23,686 nt of DNA from positions 1 to 23,686 of the IMG/VR virus record IMGVR_UViG_3300013093_002166, one strand, 5' to 3'. Under the pieces are notes generated by a model. It saw only the letters and a program-made list of their open reading frames with translations. It did not search any database and was not told the DNA's origin. How positions within the stretch are numbered: position 1 is the first letter of the stretch; each line of letters starts with the position of its first letter. The position numbers and the translations under genes were made by a program. The stretch comes from a virus. Below are positions 19,058-23,686 of this stretch, one piece after another.

Positions 19058-19431
19058 AGTTTACCCCAGTTACGCATAATAACTGCGGCACGAGCATTTG
19101 CTTCGTTTTCCTGTGGACTGCCAGTAGCACCTGCTCCGTCATCTTCTAGTTCATTCTTTAAGTCTTGATTGTAGTGAACTAGCTCATGCGCTAGTGTACG
19201 GCATATATCCATGATATGTCGATTTTTTACTGTAATTGTAATATGTTCGTTACCAGGAGCATACCCACCAAAACTTTTATGCTCAACACTACGTTTAGTA
19301 TCAAATGCAAAATCAAACTTCGGTAATGATCTAAGATCCAAATCTTCCGCGGCAAAACGTACAAAATCTAATAAGATTTTATATGTATCTTTCTTTTGCA
19401 GACCTTCTGTGAGTATTTCTTTTACTTTCAT
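19021..19431 (-). CDS. SprT-like zinc metalloprotease with capsid-targeting-like N-terminus
   Basis: The 136-residue protein carries the zinc site HELVH at residues 82-86 in ICRTLAHELVHYNQD, and an ENEANARA segment (residues 108-115) that could provide the third ligand, as in gluzincin-type small proteases. The size is right for a minimal SprT/WLM-like peptidase. The start MKVKEILTEGLQKKD shares the N-terminal pattern of other proteins here, and LTE at residues 7-9 fits the L-x-E prohead-protease signal. The ATG at 19431 overlaps the previous stop as TAATG; an earlier TTG is rejected. Its substrate is unknown. It lies downstream of tail genes, which favours late synthesis and virion packaging. 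Confidence 0.78.
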   Translation of the reverse strand: MKVKEILTEGLQKKDTYKILLDFVRFAAEDLDLRSLPKFDFAFDTKRSVEHKSFGGYAPGNEHITITVKNRHIMDICRTLAHELVHYNQDLKNELEDDGAGATGSPQENEANARAAVIMRNWGKLHPEFFDKEAVE

Positions 19432-19943
19432 TATCCGATCCAAATTTCAGGTACAACAGCACTAGCACCACCTGTAAATGTCGATGCAGGTAAGTAGAAC
19501 GAATTATCTACACCTGTCAATGCCACTGTAGCAGAATTGTTATCAAAGTATTGTCCTTGTGTAGTATACCATGACATTAGACTTTGTGCAGTCGGTGTAA
19601 GTTTTACAGGGAATGAGGTATCTGATTGTGTACTTGTTTGACTGTAAGTAACACCTACACTTAATGATCCAGTACTTACTACTCCGTATACAAATCCTAG
19701 AGATCCTACACCACCTAATGATAACGGTACGGTAGAATTTTGAGTGAATAAACGTCCGGATGAAACAACACCACTAACTGTTAGATTAACTGTGCTAGGC
19801 TCTAATAAATTAAGAATTGCAGGACCTGTACCACCTGCATAAGGGCCGCCGCTACTAGTATCAGTATAGTTTTGGGCGCCGTATACAACGCTATCATCCA
19901 ACCCTATGTTTAATACACCAATTGCGTCTGTACCTAGTATCAT
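19431..19943 (-). CDS. Tail-associated structural protein
   Basis: A 170-residue Ser/Thr/Gly/Val-rich protein with few charged residues, starting MILGTDAIGVLNIGLDDSVV and ending VVPEIWIG. The composition and its place in a run of tail-fibre genes suggest a beta-rich tail or fibre component. I recognise no named domain. It is followed by the metalloprotease gene with a one-base overlap and preceded by another tail protein three bases away, so all are in one late operon. Confidence 0.6.
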   Translation of the reverse strand: MILGTDAIGVLNIGLDDSVVYGAQNYTDTSSGGPYAGGTGPAILNLLEPSTVNLTVSGVVSSGRLFTQNSTVPLSLGGVGSLGFVYGVVSTGSLSVGVTYSQTSTQSDTSFPVKLTPTAQSLMSWYTTQGQYFDNNSATVALTGVDNSFYLPASTFTGGASAVVPEIWIG

Positions 19944-19946
19944 ATA

Positions 19947-20327
19947 TTATCCTAATATGATACCACTAATAATACCAAATTGTAAACTTGATTGAATATC
20001 ATTTAAACTGGCAGAATTAAGTGTTACGAAAATAGTAATAGGTTGTCCGCTCCAACTTACTGCGCTATTAGCATTTGAGCTACTGGTAACTTGTTGTACT
20101 GTAACTGTGTTTGTGCCTGCATGGTAAACTCCTACTCCGTTTTCCCAACTTGCTCCGCCGGATGTTTGTGTTACACCATAATCTATAACACTACCATCTG
20201 GTACATGTCCTGAAAATGTTCTGTATCCCAAGCTAGCACCGGTTAGAGTATAAGTGCCGATAGTACTAACTGTTGCACTTTCTCTTACCCTGTCACTAAC
20301 ATACTTACTTAGGAAATTTGCAGTCAT
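19947..20327 (-). CDS. Tail fibre-related small protein
   Basis: A 126-residue protein beginning MTANFLSKYVSDRVRESATV, then GTYTLTGASLGYRTFSGHVP, then ASWENGVGVYHAGTNTVTVQ. The order D-R-V-x-E-x-(S/T)...GTY/TxTLxGA...G-x-x-x-F...WExGxGxY...GTNTxx is the repeated pattern found in many phage and prophage tail proteins. It probably sits in a baseplate wedge or fibre connector. The stop lies three bases before the next gene's start. Confidence 0.72.
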   Translation of the reverse strand: MTANFLSKYVSDRVRESATVSTIGTYTLTGASLGYRTFSGHVPDGSVIDYGVTQTSGGASWENGVGVYHAGTNTVTVQQVTSSSNANSAVSWSGQPITIFVTLNSASLNDIQSSLQFGIISGIILG

Positions 20328-20329
20328 TT

Positions 20330-21148
20330 TTATTGATTAGCTAGTTGTAGTGTTAATGTTACACGAATTTGGTCGCCGTTGTTGGCAATTGAAATTGGCG
20401 CATTACTAAATCTGTTGGCAAATAATAAACTTCCTGAACTTGCTTGTGTTACAAAATAACCGTAAATAAGACCTGCGGCACCAGTGAACGTAAATGTAAT
20501 CTGAGGATATGTTGCAGTACACGGAGTACCTGTGGCAAATGTAAAACTGCTGGGTGTTAGTGAAACACTACTATATCCATAACCACTAAGTTCAGTATAA
20601 TTACTAGAAGTATCCGTTGATGTTGGCGTATAATTATTTGAATATAGTCTCAATGTTAAATTCTGTGGAGCTGTATTGTTAACAATATTTTCTAATGCAA
20701 CTACTTCTCCTGTTTGTGTAAACACAACTGTAGAACCACCTGATGTGGAGTTTTGCATTTGAAGTGTCATTGATACTCGAATTTGGTCACCGTTGTTGGC
20801 AATTTGGATAGGAGCATTACTGAATCTATTAGCATACATCAACTGTCCAGAACTGGCTTGTGTTACATAATAACCATAGATATAACCCGCCGCACCTGTA
20901 AAGTTAAAACTAATTGTTGGATAAGTTGCTGTACATGGTGTGCCGGCTGTAAATGAAAAACTGCTAGGAACTAATGTAACAGCAGAATAACCGTATCCAC
21001 TGAGTTCGGTATAATTGCTAGTAGTATCTAATGCTGTTGGAGTTTGATTATTAGTGTACAGTCTTAAAATTAAAGTTTGAGGAGCTGTGTTATTCACCAT
21101 GTTTTCTAGTGCAATAACTTCTCCTGCTTGTGTGAAAACGACTGCCAT
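20330..21148 (-). CDS. Tail protein made of two tandem homologous domains
   Basis: The 272-residue protein consists of two copies of a domain of about 131 residues (3-133 and 141-272), joined by a Ser/Gly linker. Each begins VVFTQ(A/T)GEV followed by LRLY(T/S)NN, and later TELSGYGYS, GTPCTATYP, FNFTGAAG or FTFTGAAG, YVTQASSG, NRFSNAP and NNGDQIRV. The pattern suggests a beta-sandwich tail or fibre domain. The second copy probably arose by duplication. It lies in the tail-fibre operon behind an AATAAATA late box 25 bases upstream. Confidence 0.75.
   Translation of the reverse strand: MAVVFTQAGEVIALENMVNNTAPQTLILRLYTNNQTPTALDTTSNYTELSGYGYSAVTLVPSSFSFTAGTPCTATYPTISFNFTGAAGYIYGYYVTQASSGQLMYANRFSNAPIQIANNGDQIRVSMTLQMQNSTSGGSTVVFTQTGEVVALENIVNNTAPQNLTLRLYSNNYTPTSTDTSSNYTELSGYGYSSVSLTPSSFTFATGTPCTATYPQITFTFTGAAGLIYGYFVTQASSGSLLFANRFSNAPISIANNGDQIRVTLTLQLANQ
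20333..20728 (-). repeat. Second unit of an internal tandem duplication
   Basis: Encodes residues 141-272 of the two-domain tail protein and is homologous to 20750-21142. Synonymous and non-synonymous differences are spread throughout, so the duplication is not recent. Confidence 0.85.
20750..21142 (-). repeat. First unit of an internal tandem duplication
   Basis: Encodes residues 3-133 of the two-domain tail protein, homologous to 20333-20728, with a short linker between the units. Confidence 0.85.
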
Positions 21149-21172
21149 TTGTTAATCCTTAAATTTCAAAAA

Positions 21173-21180
21173 TATTTATT
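21173..21180 (-). promoter_or_regulatory. Late promoter box AATAAATA
   Basis: A seven-of-eight match to the T4 late box on the minus strand, 25 bases before the start of the two-domain tail protein gene. A second ACTAAATA box lies eight bases upstream, overlapping the previous stop codon (21188-21195). Confidence 0.6.
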
Positions 21181-21190
21181 GTATACGTAT

Positions 21191-22261
21191 TTAGTTGAAG
21201 TAATAAGTGAACTGTACGCTCAGACCAACACCTGGATTTGCATTAGATCCTACAGAAGTTATGTTTACCGTTACATAATCATCTGTAGTCATAGTGAAAT
21301 TAGCCGAAGTTGTTGTTTTATATGTGCCTGATGCTATAGTTATAGTATAAATTACGGATCCATTTTTTACTATTTGAAGTCTAATATCTGCATCCGCGGC
21401 AGTTGCTATTCTACTAACAATTCCGGTCATAGTTAATGGAGCGCTAGCATACCAACGAACTGTGCCAGTTTTGTTTGTAAGATTGCCGTCTTGATACCAA
21501 AATAGTGTTTTAACTATGTTGTCTTTAACACTTAAACTATTAACTAGAATATCAGCCGGTGCTGTTAAATTACCACTACTGTCTAATACTAAGCTATAAC
21601 TACCATTGTTCAACGTATTATCTGCAGGAATTGAACTCCATGATACACTAGTTCCATTTGTTACCAAATAACTACCAGCATGTCCAGTAACACTAGGAAA
21701 CCCAACTGTTGCCCAACTTAATACACCACTACCATCTGTTTGTAATACCTGGCCATTTAATCCTGCGGCTAATGGAAATTTATAATTAGGAAATTGTACA
21801 CTACCGTCAGTATTAAATGTCCAAGTATAAGGTCCTGTCCCAGCTGTTTTAAAACTAATTTGGCTAGCAGTTACTTGATAAGGAACATATCCGCTTAATG
21901 TATGATTAAGCGCATCGTTAGCAATACCAAAAACTTCTGTACCAGTTCCAATACCAAAAACACTACCATTACCAGCATATCCTGCAATTTTAACTGTATA
22001 ATTTGATAAAGCTGTGCTAGGATCTGTAAGAGAAACAACTCCTGCATTAAGAATGCCAGTATTATCTAAATTTACGTTATAAGAACCATTGATTAATTGG
22101 TTCTGTGTAAGAGTAACAATCGATGGACTACCACCAGCAGGTAATTGAACAAAGTATATAGCACCGTCGTTGGTGTTAACCGCTAACTCGCCTAGTTGTA
22201 GCGCACTGGTTTGTGGGACTGAACCCGGTGTCGAGCTACGTCTTAGCTTGATGGTTGTCAT
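21191..22261 (-). CDS. Tail fibre protein
   Basis: The 356-residue protein opens with the virion-attachment module MTTIKLRRSSTPGSVPQTSA, then LQLGELAVNTNDGAIYFVQ, related to the N-terminus of the tailspike at 8622-10373. The middle contains fibre repeats with LNGQVLQTDGSGVLSWATVG, a motif common in long phage fibres. The C-terminal 130 residues (VKDNIVKTLFWYQDGNLTNK, then KNGSVIYTITIASGTYKTT) look like a separate beta domain, possibly the receptor-binding tip. The ATG is 12 bases after the upstream fibre gene stop. Confidence 0.82.
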   Translation of the reverse strand: MTTIKLRRSSTPGSVPQTSALQLGELAVNTNDGAIYFVQLPAGGSPSIVTLTQNQLINGSYNVNLDNTGILNAGVVSLTDPSTALSNYTVKIAGYAGNGSVFGIGTGTEVFGIANDALNHTLSGYVPYQVTASQISFKTAGTGPYTWTFNTDGSVQFPNYKFPLAAGLNGQVLQTDGSGVLSWATVGFPSVTGHAGSYLVTNGTSVSWSSIPADNTLNNGSYSLVLDSSGNLTAPADILVNSLSVKDNIVKTLFWYQDGNLTNKTGTVRWYASAPLTMTGIVSRIATAADADIRLQIVKNGSVIYTITIASGTYKTTTSANFTMTTDDYVTVNITSVGSNANPGVGLSVQFTYYFN

Positions 22262-22273
22262 GAACTACCTTAC

Positions 22274-23686
22274 TTAATATGTGCCGCCGTCTAAGTCGCC
22301 CCATACTGGAACTCCGCTAGAATTAACCTGCATTATTTGTCCAGTCGAACCAATTGACAATTTAGATAGTGTATTTGAACCACTAGCATAAATTGTATCA
22401 CCAGTTGTATATGAAGTTAATCCAGTTCCACCATATACTGGGCCAATTGCTGTTCCGTTCCAAACACCGACTGTAATGGTACCAATACTAGACAAGCTAC
22501 TTAAAGTAGTTACTGCTGTATTAACTAATGTACCGCTAGTTGGGAATGTAACACTTGTAGTGTTAGTTAATGTACCAGTAAATCCGTATGCACCACTGAA
22601 TGTAACAGCACCGCCTGTGCTAACATTACCGCCAATAGTAATTGTATTTGAACCGTTATTGACACCAGTACCGCCATAGGTTGGGCTAACTAATGAACCA
22701 TGCCAAGTACCACTTGAAATAGTACCTAATGTTGTAATACTAGCTTGTCCAGCATAACTTGTATTAATACTGAACGTGCTACCTGTTAATGTTAATGTTG
22801 TACCATCTGCAATATAAGTACCTGCACCGCTGAACTGTGTCCAAGTAATAGCATCTGTACCAATTTTAATAGTTTCAAACGGTGTACCAGTTCCAATACT
22901 AGTCTGTACCCAACCGGTTTTAGCATAATTTGTACCGCGATATATAAACGTAAAATCACCTGGGCGTACTTGTCCGCTAGTACTATTATTAAAGTCAGTA
23001 GCACGAGTTAAAACCCATTTTACACTTCCACTTACACCCACAGTAGTTAATGTATAGATACCGTTGTATTTTGCATTTGAACTAGTAAATGCATCAACTA
23101 ACACACGATCACCGAGTTGTACAGTATATCCATCAATCGCAAGTACTGTTCCAGTTGTTGAATCAGTAAGGGTTGCACCGATACCTAAACCGCCTGAAGT
23201 ATCAGTTGTACCGTCGGTGTATGTCGCGCCAGTAATTGCAGTATTAGTTGTATCAGCAAATATATCAACTGAATCGTGTACATTCAAACCTTGTGTTGCG
23301 GCATCAACATATGCTTTATTTGCCGCATCGGATGACATTGTAGGAGTTGCAACACTAGTAATACGTTTGCTAGCAACATCAACTGTACCCGTTCCTTGCG
23401 GAACCAAATCAATACTAGTATTTGATCCACCGGCTGTAAATGTTAAAGTGCCTGTGCCAGTAATACTACCATTTGTAGTGCCTGTACCGCCATATGCTAC
23501 ACCTAATGCATTTGTCAAATTCAATGTAGCTATTGTTGCTGTGCCACTAAATGTTGGGCTAGCACTGAATACTAAATTGCCTGTACCAGTAGCACCTGTT
23601 GAAGTGACCCCTTCAATTGTTGGATGTCCGGTTAATGTAGGAGCACTAATACTTGGGCTTGTAGCAAATACAAAATTACCTGTACC
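22274..23686 (-). CDS. Long tail fibre protein, N-terminus beyond the window
   Basis: About 470 residues are visible; the reading frame is open to the right edge, so the start lies outside. A TTG at 23524 is only an internal codon. It contains fibre repeats GTGNFVFATSP and GTGNLVFSASP, and three YGGTG turns (AYGGTGTTNG, TYGGTGVNNG, VYGGTGLTSY). A segment SDAANKAYVDAATQGLNVHD matches the Ala-Asn-Lys-x-Tyr-Val-Asp motif widespread in phage fibres. The C-terminus ends in SIGSTGQIMQVNSSGVPVWG, the same element as in the next fibre gene. It is probably a trimeric tail fibre. Confidence 0.85.
   Translation of the reverse strand, partial: GTGNFVFATSPSISAPTLTGHPTIEGVTSTGATGTGNLVFSASPTFSGTATIATLNLTNALGVAYGGTGTTNGSITGTGTLTFTAGGSNTSIDLVPQGTGTVDVASKRITSVATPTMSSDAANKAYVDAATQGLNVHDSVDIFADTTNTAITGATYTDGTTDTSGGLGIGATLTDSTTGTVLAIDGYTVQLGDRVLVDAFTSSNAKYNGIYTLTTVGVSGSVKWVLTRATDFNNSTSGQVRPGDFTFIYRGTNYAKTGWVQTSIGTGTPFETIKIGTDAITWTQFSGAGTYIADGTTLTLTGSTFSINTSYAGQASITTLGTISSGTWHGSLVSPTYGGTGVNNGSNTITIGGNVSTGGAVTFSGAYGFTGTLTNTTSVTFPTSGTLVNTAVTTLSSLSSIGTITVGVWNGTAIGPVYGGTGLTSYTTGDTIYASGSNTLSKLSIGSTGQIMQVNSSGVPVWGDLDGGTY

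Noticed and set aside
22274-23524. Tail fibre starting at the TTG at 23524
   Set aside because: The frame is open and shows the same fibre repeats upstream to the window edge, so the true start lies outside the window.
1-23686. CRISPR arrays, tRNA genes, insertion sequences or attachment sites
   Set aside because: No regularly spaced repeats, cloverleaf-like sequences, transposase or integrase frames were found by reading both strands.

Overview
This window looks like part of a T4-like (contractile-tailed) bacteriophage genome. The grounds are a class I ribonucleotide reductase pair (nrdA, nrdB) with a glutaredoxin, a PAAR tail-spike tip, a RecB-like exonuclease, a run of tail-fibre genes, T4-type late promoter boxes (NATAAATA), and several small proteins I recognise from memory as recurring in T4-like phages of aquatic bacteria. 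The host is probably a Gram-negative proteobacterium. A DUF3579-type domain fused to an acetyltransferase (17086-17937) points to a betaproteobacterium, and the AT-rich sequence would suit a small-genome freshwater lineage. The host assignment is inference.

Layout, left to right. (1) 1-2347, minus strand: a metabolic and accessory block with IscA, IscU, a TRAP-type solute-binding protein without a signal peptide, a DUF2061 membrane protein and a small exported protein. A consensus sigma-70 promoter (65-93) points out of the left edge. (2) 2406-3970, minus strand: a cassette of histone-H1-like protein, an unknown protein and an asparagine-synthase-like PP-loop enzyme behind its own sigma-70-like promoter. 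(3) 3967-8420, minus strand: PAAR protein, a small unknown protein, glutaredoxin, a 58-residue protein overlapping it, nrdB and nrdA, with a sigma-70-like promoter at 8580-8608. (4) 8622-11120, minus strand: a pectate-lyase-fold tail fibre or spike and a RecB-like exonuclease. (5) 11157-16476, minus strand: a virion or internal-protein block, including a nucleotidyltransferase, several unknown proteins with similar N-termini, a coiled-coil membrane protein and a likely abundant virion protein with its own hairpin leader and terminator. (6) 16551-19057, plus strand: the only plus-strand island, with tiny peptide genes, the DUF3579-acetyltransferase, two small genes behind a sigma-70-like promoter and ending in a UUCG terminator, and a nested ORF pair. 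(7) 19021-23686, minus strand: an SprT-like metalloprotease and tail-fibre genes, the last running off the right edge.

Expression can be partly read from the sequence. Five sigma-70-like promoters with 16-17 bp spacers probably drive early genes. NATAAATA boxes sit before late genes. At two late genes the late box is also the 5' arm of a hairpin that masks the ribosome binding site, the arrangement T4 uses to silence read-through transcripts.

The most interesting signals are: a candidate programmed -1 frameshift at an A-AAA-AAG site (11501-11507) that would extend a 329-residue protein by 114 residues; a shared N-terminal motif on at least five proteins resembling a T4 capsid-targeting sequence, carried also by a nucleotidyltransferase and a metalloprotease; and a duplicated leader in front of two genes for small exported proteins about 16 kb apart on opposite strands. 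No tRNA, rRNA, CRISPR array or insertion sequence was seen, and no gene-free stretch exceeds about 200 bases.
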